Below, piece after piece: positions 35,987 through 46,800 of a DNA stretch of 64,000 nt. The notes under the pieces were generated by a model that had not been told where the DNA came from, ran no database searches, and saw only the letters and a list, made by a program, of their open reading frames with translations. This DNA comes from Rhabdobacter roseus (lineage in GTDB: Bacteria > Bacteroidota > Bacteroidia > Cytophagales > Spirosomataceae): assembly GCF_014202275.1 (NCBI RefSeq), contig NZ_JACHGF010000009.1, positions 208,556 to 272,555 on the forward strand. Direction: 5' to 3'. Both the position numbers and the translations under genes were made by a program. The stretch's first letter is position 1. Every line of letters begins with the position of its first letter.

Positions 35987-38002
35987 ATGAGTCCTAATCG
36001 ACAGAAAAGCGTCATTGTGGCACTGCTATGCTTAGGAAGTACTTTTTCACTTTCGCAGGAAAAAGGGGGTACTTTCTACGCCGATAGCCTTTTGCAGCTG
36101 GCGCAGGCCGCCCCCAATGACAGCCTGCGCATCAGGTACCTGCTGGAGCTGAGCAACTTCTGGTCAGACCACGACACCACCCAGGCTTTCGCCTACCTTC
36201 GGCAGGCCGCTCAGCGCATGCCCAAAGCCAACGGGTACTACCAGGGCTTGCTACACTTCTATACGGCGGGGATCTACTTCGGCCAAGATATTGAGCGAGC
36301 AAAACGGGAATACCAGCTCGCCGAGCGCCAGTTGAAGCGGTATTCGCACCCGGAGGCGTACCGTTTTCGGGCCCGCACGTGGAACAACTACGGTATCCAG
36401 CTGCAGATGCAGGACCAGGAAAAAACCTACGCCGCTATTTTGCTCACAAAGTCGATTCCGCTGGCTATCAAGGCCCGGGATACCCTTCTGCTGGCCGACT
36501 ACCACCACAACCTGGCGTTGGTACTGATGAACACCACGGACTATGCCAAGGCCGACCAGTACTACCGCCTGGCCTTGCAGCAACTTACCAACTACCCCAA
36601 CGCGCACGAACAAAAACTGACGGCTTACGTCAACGCCGCCAAAAACGCGGTGTACGGTCGGCGGTTTCCGGCGGCCCGGAAGTACCTCGACAGCGCCCAA
36701 CGCGAAATGACCATCATTCCACATTCGCTGTATGCGCCCGCCTACTACCGTACTGAAGGCAACTACTACCGGCACCAGAAACAATTCCGGCAGGCGCTCC
36801 TTCTGCTCGATCAGGGCCTTAAGGCAGCCCGCACATACGAGGATTCTTTTTATATCTCGGATATTTTATTCGAAAAGTACGGGGTATTTCGGGATATGGG
36901 CGACTACGGCCAAGCGCGGGTGGTGCTGCTGGAAGCCTTCGCTTATTTCTCCAAAGCGGCTAATACGCACAATCGTCGCCTGCTCTTAAAAGAACTGGCC
37001 CAGCTCGACGCCAAGCTGGGCAACTACCGCCTCGCCTTTCAGTGGCTCGATCAGTACACGACCCTGTCTGACAGCGTCTTTGAAGCAAACGCCCAGCTGG
37101 CCATTCTTGAATTGGAAAAAAAGTACCAGACGGTAGAAAAAGAGAACGAAATCCTGAAGCTACGCAACCAGACCCACCACCAGTTGGCCAAAATAGAACG
37201 CAACCGCTGGTCGATTGCCGCGCTGGCCCTGGGGCTGGTGCTCACGCTGTTGCTGTTGTACCTAGGCTGGAAGCTTATCCGAAAAAATAAAGAAACCGCA
37301 CGCCAGCGGGAGCAACTCCACCAGCGTGAGCTGAAAACGCTCCGTCAGCAAGAGCAGATCAGGCTGTTCAATGCCATGATTCAGGGACAGGAAAAAGAGC
37401 GAAGCCGCATTGCCCGGGACCTGCACGACGGCCTGGGTGGACTCTTAGCGGGAGTAAAGCTCCGGCTTTCGTCCATTGCTACCAAAGAATCCGAAAAAGC
37501 AAAAACACCCGATATGGAACTCTACAAAGTCATCACCCAACTGGACCAGTCAGTCGATGAACTTCGGCGTATTGCCCGCAATATGATGCCGGAGTCGCTG
37601 CTGTACATGGGCCTGGAGCCCGCGCTACGTGACTTATGCCGCTCGCTAAGCTCTAGCCGCACGGCGGTGCAGTTTCAGGCGTTCGATCTTCGCAATGCCT
37701 ACGAGCAGGCCCTGTTGATAGCGGTGTACCGCATTGTACAGGAGCTCCTTACCAACGCCCTCAAACACGCCCAAGCCAGGCACATCCTGGTGCAATGCAG
37801 CGAAAACGGGGATCATTTGTATATTACCGTCGAGGACGACGGCGTGGGGTTTGACCCTGAAGCGGCCCAAGCCAGCCAAAATGGTATTGGATTATCCAAC
37901 ATACGAAATCGGGTGTCGATCCTGAACGGAACCCTGGAGATTGACTCGCAGGTAGGTCGGGGCTCGACCTTCCACATAGACATTCCCCTGTATGGAAACT
38001 AA
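35987..38002 (+). CDS. Sensor histidine kinase with TPR periplasmic domain (HisKA_3)
   Basis: 671 residues. A signal-like N-terminus is followed by about 350 residues of tetratricopeptide-type helical repeats (DSLRIRYLLELSNFW, LLADYHHNLALVLMNTTDYAKADQYYRLAL), one membrane helix at about 408-430 and a coiled coil. The HisKA_3 dimerisation helix has phospho-acceptor His480 (RIARDLHDGLGGLLAGV). The HATPase_c domain carries NALKHA, VEDDGVGFDP and GIGLSNIRNRV. This NarX-like type pairs with LuxR-type regulators. The regulator gene overlaps its end by 11 bases, showing co-translation. The signal sensed is unknown. Confidence 0.93.
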   Translation: MSPNRQKSVIVALLCLGSTFSLSQEKGGTFYADSLLQLAQAAPNDSLRIRYLLELSNFWSDHDTTQAFAYLRQAAQRMPKANGYYQGLLHFYTAGIYFGQDIERAKREYQLAERQLKRYSHPEAYRFRARTWNNYGIQLQMQDQEKTYAAILLTKSIPLAIKARDTLLLADYHHNLALVLMNTTDYAKADQYYRLALQQLTNYPNAHEQKLTAYVNAAKNAVYGRRFPAARKYLDSAQREMTIIPHSLYAPAYYRTEGNYYRHQKQFRQALLLLDQGLKAARTYEDSFYISDILFEKYGVFRDMGDYGQARVVLLEAFAYFSKAANTHNRRLLLKELAQLDAKLGNYRLAFQWLDQYTTLSDSVFEANAQLAILELEKKYQTVEKENEILKLRNQTHHQLAKIERNRWSIAALALGLVLTLLLLYLGWKLIRKNKETARQREQLHQRELKTLRQQEQIRLFNAMIQGQEKERSRIARDLHDGLGGLLAGVKLRLSSIATKESEKAKTPDMELYKVITQLDQSVDELRRIARNMMPESLLYMGLEPALRDLCRSLSSSRTAVQFQAFDLRNAYEQALLIAVYRIVQELLTNALKHAQARHILVQCSENGDHLYITVEDDGVGFDPEAAQASQNGIGLSNIRNRVSILNGTLEIDSQVGRGSTFHIDIPLYGN

Positions 38003-38615
38003 TATATCGGTGATCATCATCGACGATCATCCCATTGTGTTGCAAGGCTTCACCTATGTTCTTCAGGATATTGCCTACATCCAGCTGCTAGGTACCTTCA
38101 TCACCGCTTCAGATGGGCTTGAGTTTCTGGCTCAGCAAGCCGTAGACGTCGTACTGCTGGACATCAATATGCCAGACATGAACGGCATCCATGCCTGCCA
38201 GGAGATCGTCCGGCGGCACCCGGCCTCGAAGGTACTGGCGATCAGCAATAACAACGAGGCCAGCATTATCCAGCGCATGCTACAAAGCGGGGCTGCGGGG
38301 TATATCCTGAAAAATGCCGCGACCGAAGAGCTTCTGGCCTGTATCAAAAGCGCCATGCGGGGCGAAACCGCGCTCAGTACGACCATCCAGGAAATCCGAA
38401 AAAATACCGAAACCGGTGAACTACCCATGGTGACGCGCCGCGAAAAAGAGGTACTTCACCTACTGGCTCAGGGCCTCACGACGCCCGAAATTGCGGAGAA
38501 AATCTTTGTAAGTCCTCTGACCGTCGAAAGCCATCGCCGTAATTTATTGCAGAAATTCAGGGTTACTAATTCCGCCTCGCTGGTGCACAAAGCCACCGAG
38601 CTACGGTACATTTAA
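37992..38615 (+). CDS. LuxR/NarL-family response regulator
   Basis: 207 residues. The receiver domain has Asp11/Asp12 and phospho-acceptor Asp57 (LLDINMPDMNG), the Ser/Thr-region AISNNNEAS and Lys (GYILKNAA). The C-terminal LuxR helix-turn-helix is VTRREKEVLHLLAQGLTTPEIAEKIFVSPLTVESHRRNLLQKF. It is the partner of the kinase encoded in the overlapping gene just upstream (the ATG lies 11 bases before the kinase stop). The target genes are not evident; the sugar oxidoreductase at 38866 is the next gene. Confidence 0.95.
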   Translation: METNISVIIIDDHPIVLQGFTYVLQDIAYIQLLGTFITASDGLEFLAQQAVDVVLLDINMPDMNGIHACQEIVRRHPASKVLAISNNNEASIIQRMLQSGAAGYILKNAATEELLACIKSAMRGETALSTTIQEIRKNTETGELPMVTRREKEVLHLLAQGLTTPEIAEKIFVSPLTVESHRRNLLQKFRVTNSASLVHKATELRYI

Positions 38616-38865
38616 GCCTTTTTCATCCTGACTCAAGTACCCTCTACAGCAACGTCTCCCCTACGGCCGGTTGCTCGATCTGGCGGAGCCTATCGGTGAA
38701 GTACCTTTCCCCAAAATTATTTTTAGCCGCGCACTAGCCCTTCCGTGGTGTTTGAGGGTATTAGAGTAAGTGGCGCTTTTCCAGGCCTTTGAGTAGGGGA
38801 AAGCCTGTTCTTTCTTATCTGCCAAGCCAATTTGAATCTTTCCTATCCTATTTTCCTAACGATCT

Positions 38866-40314
38866 ATGAAGAAGAAAGTACCCTTAACCCTGAACCCTTC
38901 CCGTCGGGATTTCATCAAAACTTCCTCGCTGGCCGCTTCGAGCTTTTTCATTGTACCTCGCCACGTACTGGGCAAGGGGTACATTGCTCCCAGCGATAAG
39001 CTCAACATCGCCGGGATCGGCGTGGGCGGCAAAGGAAAAAGCGACTTGACGTCTTTTGCCAAAAGCCCCAACGTGAACATCGTGGCGCTCTGCGACGTAG
39101 ACGACCGCCAGGCCGTGGATTCCCGCAAAAACTTCCCGAAAGCCAAGTACTACAAGGATTTTCGGGAGATGCTCGCTAAGGAGAACAAGAACATCGACGC
39201 CTGCTCCATCTCCACGCCCGACAACACCCACGCCGTGGCTACGCTGGCGGCCATGCAGCTGGGCAAGCACGTGTATACCCAAAAACCCCTGACGCACGAT
39301 ATTTACGAGGCGCGTATCCTGGGGCAAGCCGCCAAAAAGTACAAGGTGGTGACCCAAATGGGCAACCAGGGTGGCTCGGGCAACGGCGTGCGGCGCATGA
39401 AGGAAATTTACGACAGCGGGCTCATCGGCGACGTCCACAAGGTACTTACCTGGACCAACCGCCCCGTGTGGCCGCAGGCCGTACCCACCGACCGCGTAGA
39501 CCCTATCCCGAGCGAGCTCAACTACGACCTCTGGCTGGGACCCGCCGCCAAGGTACCTTACAACAAAGATGTGCTCCCCTGGAACTGGCGCGGCTGGTGG
39601 CCCTACGGCACCGGTGCCCTGGGCGACATGGCCTGCCACATCATGGACCCCGTGTACCGCATCCTGCCTATACTCTACCCGACCTCCGTGGAGTGTAGCG
39701 TGGCAGGTACCTGGACCTTCACCCTGCGGGAAAAAGACGACAATCCGGACTGGACGCCATTCTCTACCTCCATCCACCTTGACTACCCCCGCAACGACGG
39801 CAAGGGCAACATCAAGGTAAGCTGGTACGACGGCGGCATCTTGCCCGAACTACCCGAGGAGCTACAACCCGGCGAAGCCTTCGGCAACTCCGACGGTGGG
39901 GTACTTTTCATTGGCAGCAAGGGCAAGCTCATGGCCGACTGCTACGGAGCCAACCCGCGCCTGCTGCCGCTGAAAGCCAATGAGTCGTTGAATATTCCGG
40001 AGACGATCGCGCGCGTACCCAACGAGGACCACTACCTGCAGTGGGTCAACGCTTGCCTGGCGGGCTATGGCAACGCCACCACCAGCTCACCTTTCGAGTA
40101 TGCGGGTCCGTTCACGGAGAGTATTCTGATTGGTAACCTGGCGCTGCGCAGCTGGATGCTCCGCGATAAGCCGACTGCCAATCGTACCCACGAGAAGTAT
40201 AACGGCCGCAAGAAGCTCTACTGGGACGCCGAAAACATGAAGATCACCAACTACGACCTGGCCAACCAGTTTGTGAAGCGCGAGTACCGCGACGGCTGGA
40301 ACCTGGTGCTATAA
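38866..40314 (+). CDS. Tat-exported Gfo/Idh/MocA oxidoreductase, GH109-like
   Basis: 482 residues. The twin-arginine signal is SRRDFIKTSSLAASS (12-26). The Rossmann nucleotide-binding segment IAGIGVGGKGKSDL (48-61) and the second half (a beta-sheet domain with WLGPAAKVPYNKDVLPWNWRGWWPYGTGALGDMACHIMDP) follow. The family's E-K-P motif appears as TQKP (Gln139-Lys140), keeping the catalytic lysine but not the glutamate. The family oxidises or reduces sugars with tightly bound NAD(P); the longer WNWRGWW type includes NAD-dependent GH109 glycosidases and secreted dehydrogenases. Convergent with the gene at 40509. The substrate is unknown. Confidence 0.88.
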   Translation: MKKKVPLTLNPSRRDFIKTSSLAASSFFIVPRHVLGKGYIAPSDKLNIAGIGVGGKGKSDLTSFAKSPNVNIVALCDVDDRQAVDSRKNFPKAKYYKDFREMLAKENKNIDACSISTPDNTHAVATLAAMQLGKHVYTQKPLTHDIYEARILGQAAKKYKVVTQMGNQGGSGNGVRRMKEIYDSGLIGDVHKVLTWTNRPVWPQAVPTDRVDPIPSELNYDLWLGPAAKVPYNKDVLPWNWRGWWPYGTGALGDMACHIMDPVYRILPILYPTSVECSVAGTWTFTLREKDDNPDWTPFSTSIHLDYPRNDGKGNIKVSWYDGGILPELPEELQPGEAFGNSDGGVLFIGSKGKLMADCYGANPRLLPLKANESLNIPETIARVPNEDHYLQWVNACLAGYGNATTSSPFEYAGPFTESILIGNLALRSWMLRDKPTANRTHEKYNGRKKLYWDAENMKITNYDLANQFVKREYRDGWNLVL

Positions 40315-40338
40315 GTTTTTATGTAAGTACCTCCTCTT

Positions 40339-40377
40339 GTCCTCCTCGTTTCGGAAAGTCTTCGAAACGAGGAGGAC
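40339..40377. terminator. Bidirectional hairpin between convergent oxidoreductase genes
   Basis: GTCCTCCTCGTTTCG (40339-40353) is the exact reverse complement of 40363-40377, followed by CTTTTTAA. It serves the plus-strand gene ending at 40314 and perhaps also the minus-strand gene ending at 40509. Confidence 0.8.
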
Positions 40378-40508
40378 CTTTTTAACTCCTTAGATCACGC
40401 TGGCTACCGTTGTCTCTTGAAGATCGCTCGCCGTTAATCAAGAGTAACAAAAGAGGTACTTTATCAAATTGAAATCTGTGATTCTTTGGCTGTATTTTTG
40501 CCTGACTA

Positions 40509-41597
40509 CTAAATGGTTACCGTTTTGCCTGAGGCTACTGATTTATAGATGGCCTCCACAACCCGGATGTCCCGCAAGCCTTCTTCTCCCGGCGCAATCA
40601 GCTCGGTGTTGTTCATGAGGGCCGCACAATCTTCGTCCATTTGCTTGGCTTGCTGGCTTTTGATGGGAAAGTTGATCACCGTGCCATCCGACATGCTCCC
40701 TTTATTGCCGTTGTAGGCCGACTGTGGTTCTAGCTTCAGCCAGCCCTTTTCGTAGTTTACCTGCAAGTAGTTCATGTTGATCCCGAAGCTAGTCTGGCAA
40801 GCGGCCCGGGCTCCACTGGGAAACTCCAGCATAAACATCATGGTCTCTTCCACTTCCTTATAAATGTCCGGGCGGGTCGTGGACGCTTGGGCCATCACAC
40901 GCACGGGCTCTTCGCCGGTGGCCAGTCGGGCCCCTTGCAGGGCATACACGCCCATGTCCCCCATGACGCCCCCGCCCAGGGCTTTGTTCTGCTTCCAGTG
41001 GTTGGTGCGGGCGTCAAAGTACCCCGCCGCACTGTTGATCATTTTTACCTTTCCGAACTTTTGCGCTTTGGCTACCTTCATAACGGCCTGGATGTTGGGG
41101 TCGTGCTGGCAGCGGTAGCCGATGGCCAGCTTCACCTTATTTTTTTTACAGGCATCGATCATCGCCTGGCAGTCGGCCACCGAGGGGGCCATGGGTTTTT
41201 CGCAGAAGACGTGCTTGCCCGCCTTGGCCGCCCGAACCACAAATTCGCGGTGCATCGACGGTGGCAGGACCACGTACACCACATCAATATCGGGATTGTT
41301 GGCGATTTGGTCGAAATTCTGGTAGTTGTAAATATTTTTATCGGGGATTTGGTACTTGGCTTTCCAGGCTTCCGCCTTGGCCGGGGTACCCGTCACGATG
41401 CCCGCCAGGTAGCATTTTTCGGTCTGTTGCAGCGCCGGGGCCAGCAGGTCGGTGCTGTAGTACCCAAGTCCTACCAGGGCAATACCCAGCTTATCTTTGG
41501 CGGCTGCGGTCGAGGCCAGCAGGGGGTTGCCCGAAAACAAAGTGGCTGCTCCGGCCAACGCCAGGGAGGATAGGAATTCTCGTCGTTCTAGTTGCAT
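40509..41597 (-). CDS. Exported glucose-fructose oxidoreductase-like Gfo/Idh/MocA protein
   Basis: 362 residues. The N-terminus ERREFLSSLALAGAATLFSG is a Tat-like signal (twin Arg at 5-6). IALVGLGYYSTDLLAPAL is the NAD(P) loop, CEKPMAPSVADCQAMIDACK contains the Glu133-Lys134-Pro motif, and LAIGYRCQHDP and GGGVMGDMGVYALQGARL complete the active site. The string of motifs matches periplasmic glucose-fructose oxidoreductase, which carries NADP as a fixed cofactor and converts sugar pairs to aldonolactone and alditol. That would make aldonates for the exported dehydratase at 14510, as inference. It is a lone gene with a 318-base upstream spacer. Confidence 0.88.
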   Translation of the reverse strand: MQLERREFLSSLALAGAATLFSGNPLLASTAAAKDKLGIALVGLGYYSTDLLAPALQQTEKCYLAGIVTGTPAKAEAWKAKYQIPDKNIYNYQNFDQIANNPDIDVVYVVLPPSMHREFVVRAAKAGKHVFCEKPMAPSVADCQAMIDACKKNKVKLAIGYRCQHDPNIQAVMKVAKAQKFGKVKMINSAAGYFDARTNHWKQNKALGGGVMGDMGVYALQGARLATGEEPVRVMAQASTTRPDIYKEVEETMMFMLEFPSGARAACQTSFGINMNYLQVNYEKGWLKLEPQSAYNGNKGSMSDGTVINFPIKSQQAKQMDEDCAALMNNTELIAPGEEGLRDIRVVEAIYKSVASGKTVTI

Positions 41598-41915
41598 TGC
41601 TTTTTTAGTTAGGTTGTGAGCGTCAGGATGAGACTGACGTTAATCTGGGCTCCTGAGTGCTCCCGTTTATTCATTTTTTTATTCACCCTTCATTACTCTT
41701 TATTGTCAAAGTCCAGGGGCAGGCAGTGCTTTGTTCACTCCAAAAGCAGCAACGCCGATCTTCCCTCGCTTGTTTGTAAAGGGCTGGTTTCTTCAAATCT
41801 ACTCCCTTTCCGCCTTACTATAAAGACGCAGGAAGCAGATTACCGCCACTTCCTGCGTCTTTATCGTAAGACGACCTATTTTTCGTCGAGGGAGCCTAAG
41901 TACCCAAAACCTACC
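41598..41915. other. Spacer between two minus-strand units, with susD terminator
   Basis: 318 bases. It holds a short CGTCAG/CTGACG hairpin at 41621-41639 just upstream of the oxidoreductase gene, presumably in its leader, and the perfect 15-bp stem 41821-41835 with 41849-41863, which ends the susCD transcript coming from the right. No gene was seen. Confidence 0.6.
41821..41863 (-). terminator. Terminator of the third susCD operon
   Basis: TAAAGACGCAGGAAG (41821-41835) pairs perfectly with 41849-41863 around a 13-base loop. Read on the minus strand the stem ends in TTTA. It starts about 50 bases after the susD stop. Confidence 0.75.
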
Positions 41916-43871
41916 TTAAAGGTACCCGGGGTTCTGATAGGCCAGCTTCTCTTCGGGGGTCATGTCCATATTATCCAGCTGCCCCTGCGGGATCGGGCGC
42001 AAATAGTGGTAATTTTCGATCTTCCGGGTGAAAGTCGCGGGCGTATGGTCGCCCACATTAGGGCCACAAATCCGGTAGGTCGCCGCCACTTCTTTCCAGG
42101 TTTGGGTGCGCACCAAATCGTACCACCGGTATCCTTCGCCGTAGTACTCGCGCGACCGCTCGGCCAGGAGGTACTTTATATCAATGGTAGTGGGGGTCGC
42201 CGCTATCATCTGCGCACTTCGGTCTTCCATCTTCTCCGTATTTCCTTGATTATCCCATCGCCATTTTCCGGCGCGGGCCCGAATCACGTTGATCAAATCC
42301 CGCGCACCTTTGCCCGGTTGTGGGGTAGCTCCTTTCAGCACCGCTTCGGCGGCCACGAAGTACAGCTCCGAAAACTTGGCAATGTTGAAGGGGCGCGTGT
42401 TGGCCGCGTTGGGTTGCCCCAGGCCGGTACCATTGTCGGTACGATAGGTACCTAATTTCCAAAGGCCCGGGTAAACCAGTCGGCTTATCCCACTGGGTGC
42501 TACGACGTAGTCGGCCCGGCCGGGTAGTACACCGAGACCCATGCCACTCTTATATACCGAATTGGAATAATCGATGGGCGTAGTGGGCTCTTCATTCAGG
42601 AACGTGAGAATGGCATCGCCCGGACGAACCTGTAGGTTGTTGGCATTGTACAAATACTCGTTGGTAACCCCCGCCCTGGGCCAGTTGCCGCGGTAGGCCG
42701 TCGTGAAGGTACCGTCATAGCGGGAGTCGTTCGTTTTGTCGGCAAAGGTCGTGGTGAATATCCCGTGCGGAGGGGCCATCCGAACCCAGGGACGTCCCAA
42801 CGCCTGAACGGCCTCGCGCTGCACGGAATTAACCGTCGTGGGAGCACTCCAGTTGGTCTTCGAGCTGGTTATACTAGTGTAGTTCCAGGTCAGCATCCAA
42901 ACGGCGAAATTATCGGCGTCGCCCCCGTTGCCCCAGGTAAGGCTTGATCCGTTGAACAACTCACTCGTCTCGGTATGATCGGCGTACAGCAGCATTTCAC
43001 TGTTCCGGTCGTTTGATCCTAGGTTAACGTCATAGTACGTTTCCTGGAGCCGGAAAGGGCCTGGATTGTCAATGGCCTCCATCGCTACCTTGTAGGCCTC
43101 CTGAAAGTACCACTGCGCATTGTGCCCGGCGGGATCGGTACGGCTGGTTTGCGGGTAGGTGGGGATGTTGTTGGGGTTTTCGAGCCACCAGCCGTAGGTA
43201 AGGTACGCCTTGGCCAGGTACAGGCGGGCCAGGGTCTTGGTCACTCCTCCGGTTACGCGGCCGTTTACGGGCAAATCGGTGACGGCTTTCAGCAGATCGG
43301 GAAAAATAGCCTTTGTATATACCTCAGGTACCGTATTGCGTACGGACGTCCGCAGGGTAGACACGTTAAAGGCAAGCTCGCCCGAGCCCAGGTCCAGCGG
43401 TACCCCACCAAAGGTTTGTACCAGCATGAAGTAGTCGAAGGCACGGAAAAAGCGGGCTTCGGCAATCAGTGCCTCCGAAATCCCCACGGCCGTGGCGTTT
43501 TCAATGACTCCGTTGGCCGTATTGATGTTAGGGAATGCATTGTACCAGAGGTTGCTCGCATCGCTGTTGGACGGGGTAATGAGCTGGTTGCCGGAAAGGT
43601 CGAAGATTTGAAAGCCCCCTCCCCCACCACTGGCTCCCCAGGTGGCTTCGTCGGTTCCCGTCAGGCAGGAGTTATAGTAGTAGGCGTTTCCAAAAATCCA
43701 GCGGAGGTGGGCATACATCCCGGTCAGGCCTCCGTACACGCCTTTCTCCGTTTTGAAGTAATCGGGGGTATAGATGGCCCGGGGTTTCTCTTCAAGAATG
43801 TCGGTACAACCCGTGAGCAACAGCAGCAATAGAACGCCTGCCTTCAGATTTTTTACAGATATACGTTTCAT
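41916..43871 (-). CDS. SusD/RagB-like glycan-binding lipoprotein (locus 3)
   Basis: 651 residues with a lipoprotein signal ending LLLLLTGC. SusD features: GVYGGLTGMYAHLRWIFGNAYYYNS, ALIAEARFFRAFDYFMLVQTFGGVPLDLGSGEL, FNIAKFSELYFVAAEAVLKG, YLLAERSREYYGEGYRWYDLVRTQTWKEV and a C-terminal LRPIPQGQLDNMDMTPEEKLAYQNPGYL. It is larger than the other two SusD proteins here and from a different subfamily. It lies 10 bases after the susC stop on the minus strand. Confidence 0.95.
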   Translation of the reverse strand: MKRISVKNLKAGVLLLLLLTGCTDILEEKPRAIYTPDYFKTEKGVYGGLTGMYAHLRWIFGNAYYYNSCLTGTDEATWGASGGGGGFQIFDLSGNQLITPSNSDASNLWYNAFPNINTANGVIENATAVGISEALIAEARFFRAFDYFMLVQTFGGVPLDLGSGELAFNVSTLRTSVRNTVPEVYTKAIFPDLLKAVTDLPVNGRVTGGVTKTLARLYLAKAYLTYGWWLENPNNIPTYPQTSRTDPAGHNAQWYFQEAYKVAMEAIDNPGPFRLQETYYDVNLGSNDRNSEMLLYADHTETSELFNGSSLTWGNGGDADNFAVWMLTWNYTSITSSKTNWSAPTTVNSVQREAVQALGRPWVRMAPPHGIFTTTFADKTNDSRYDGTFTTAYRGNWPRAGVTNEYLYNANNLQVRPGDAILTFLNEEPTTPIDYSNSVYKSGMGLGVLPGRADYVVAPSGISRLVYPGLWKLGTYRTDNGTGLGQPNAANTRPFNIAKFSELYFVAAEAVLKGATPQPGKGARDLINVIRARAGKWRWDNQGNTEKMEDRSAQMIAATPTTIDIKYLLAERSREYYGEGYRWYDLVRTQTWKEVAATYRICGPNVGDHTPATFTRKIENYHYLRPIPQGQLDNMDMTPEEKLAYQNPGYL

Positions 43872-43881
43872 AATGATTTAA

Positions 43882-46800
43882 TTAAAAAGTCAGATTAACG
43901 CCAACAAGGTAGTTGCGGGTGGAGGGAGTATTGGTCCCAATGGTGAGGATACGTCGGAGAGCCGAAGAGAGTGGTACGGCGGCATTTTCATTGCCATAGG
44001 AGTTCGTTTCAGGGTCCATTCCAGATTCCCGGTGGTAGGGCGAAAACATCACGAAGGGATTCTGAGCCGTGAAGTACACGCGCAAATTAGTCACACCTAT
44101 TCTATCCAGCAGGGCTCGGTTCAGGTTGTACCCCAGCGTTATCGTGCGTACTTTCAGGTAGGAGGCATCAAAGTACCCCAGCGTACTCCCGTATTTGGGG
44201 TTGTCTCCTCCAATCCCGCCGGGGGCCGGGTACTTGGCACCCGTGTTTTCGGGCGTCCAGTAATCCACCTTTACGTTGTTTCCGGATCGCGAGTTCAGGT
44301 TATTGAGGTAGCCCGAAGAGCCATAGAGCGTACTATTGAGCAAGCCTCCGTTTTTGAAGACGCCCACAATACCCAGATCAAAGCCTTTGTAAGCCACACG
44401 GGTATTGAATCCACCCTGAAAATTGGGCTGCATATCGAGGATTTGGCGGTCATCGGCATTGATGGCTCGCGTGGGCGATCCGTCCGATTGGTAGTCGCCC
44501 GTATATTTTACCCGGATCATGCCCGGGTTACCGCCGGGTTCATAAACTTCCCGGAAGGCGTCGTCGGCCTGCCAGAGGCCAATTCTTTCATAGTCAAAAA
44601 TGACATTGATGGGATGCCCCACAAACCACCAGTTCCCTTCGTCACGCTGCTGCCCGGACGACAGCGACACCAGTTTGTTGCGGTTGGCGTAGATATTCAC
44701 CCCTACATCCCATGACCAGCCGTTGACGTTATCCAATAGGGCACCATTGAGGTTTAGCTCGATCCCTTTGTTTTGGGTTTGCCCAATATTGGCGGTATAT
44801 CCACCTACCCCCGAGGTAGGCGGCAACCCAACCCCTAAAAGGACATTTTCAGTTCTTTGCTCGTAGTATTCCACCGTTCCTGACAAACGATTGCTGAAGG
44901 CCCTAAAGTCGAGACCAAAGTTCAGGGTATTCGAGAACTCCCATCCCAGGCGCGGATTAGGAGCGTTGGAAACATAGAAACCGGTGGCATACGTATCATC
45001 CCCGAAATTGTAAGGCCGGGTGGCCAGTAGTCCTAGCGTCTCGTAAGGGTTTACGGCCTGGTTAGAGGTCTGTCCGTAACCCACTCGTAGTTTCAGTTGG
45101 TTTATTTGAGTAACGCTACTCATAAACTGCTCCTTCGATAGGTTCCAGCCCACCGATACGGCTGGGTAGGCGTTCCACTGGTGGCCTGGTGCGAGCCGGG
45201 ATGAGCCGTCAGCACGGAAGGTCACGCTCACCATGTACCGGTCATCGTAGGAATACATCACACGGCCCATGTAGGACAACAAGCCCCATTGATTATACCC
45301 CTGATTAGCAGGATTGACCGTAATGATGCCATCGGCCCGACCCAAATTATAAAACTGGAAGGCATCGGATGGTATATCCCGGGCCGCTATCGACGATGAA
45401 TTGAAGGTATTTTGCTGAGCCGAGTAGAGCCCCACCGCGTTGATTTCATGCTTTCCGAAGGTACGGTCGTAGCTCAGGAGATTTTCGATGGCCCAGTTGG
45501 TGGTCAGGGAATTGTTGATGCCCGCCGTGGAGACATTCTGCACGTTGCCGCTAAATACCCCCTGCCCGGTGTAGTTCCCGCCGCTGCTTTGCCGGAAATT
45601 CAAGCCCAGGTTGGCGCGGTACTTCAAACCCGTCACCCCCGGAATTTGCAGCTCGGCAAACAGGGTATTGTAGGAGCCATACGCCTTGGTCTGGTCAATG
45701 TAGCTGTCGCCCAGGCTATTGAAGCGCTCCCGGGAAGGTACCCATTGGGGGCCGGAGGTCTGCTCCTGGATGATGGTTTTCATGGTTCCATCGGGGTTAT
45801 ACGGATTCGCGATGGGCGATCTGGCCAGCGCCATTCCTACGGCAGGTATGTTATTCCCGTTACTGATGGTAAAATTGGAGTTAGTCGAAAAACCCAATCG
45901 GACATACTTGTTGATGTCCTGATTCACGGACCCGTGCAGGGAGTATCGCGTGAAGTCCTGAAGCGGTACCACCGCGTTTTCCCGGTAGTAGCCCAGGCCG
46001 AAGGAGTAGCTGCCGTGCTCGGTCCCCGCCGACACGCCAATATCATGGCTGGCCATTAGGCCGGTCCGGTAAACCATGTCCTGCCAGTCGGTATCGACAT
46101 CGTTGGATTCATCGATTGTATTTTGGAATCGCTGTATACTGGCTGCGCGCAAAGCCGCAAACTCGGGCCCGTTCATCATGGGGTATCTTGCAAAAACGAC
46201 CTTGGGGCCGTGGAACCCGTTGTAGGAGAATTGTGCTTTTTGCCCCCTCTTGCCCGTATTGGTGGTGATGAGAATGACCCCATTAGCGCCCCGGGAGCCG
46301 TAGATGGCCGTAGCCGAAGCATCTTTCAAAACATCGATGCTCTTGATGTTGTTGGCATTGATATCGGTGATGGATCCCGAAAAGGGTATTCCGTCCAACA
46401 CAATCAGGGGGCTGTTGTCAGCCCTTAGGGAGCGCTGGCCACGAATGAGGATTTCCATCGCAGCGCCCGGTTTGGTGGAAGTCTGCGAAACGTCAACCCC
46501 CACGATCCGGCCCTGTAAGGCCTGCGAAAGGTTGGCGGAGGGTACTTCCCGCAGCACGTCTCCGGTAACCGAAACCACCGAACCTGTTACGGCTTCTTGC
46601 CGCTGGGTACCATAGCCTACCACAACTACCTCTTCCAACAATCTATTGTCCGTTGAAAGTACCACGTTGACTACATTCTGAGTACCTACCGTGATCTCCT
46701 TGGTCGCGTAGCCAATTAAGGAAAAAACCAACACGGTTTCGCTACCCTGGATCGTGAGGCGGAAATTCCCGTCCTGATCGGTAATGGTGCCTCGGGTAGT

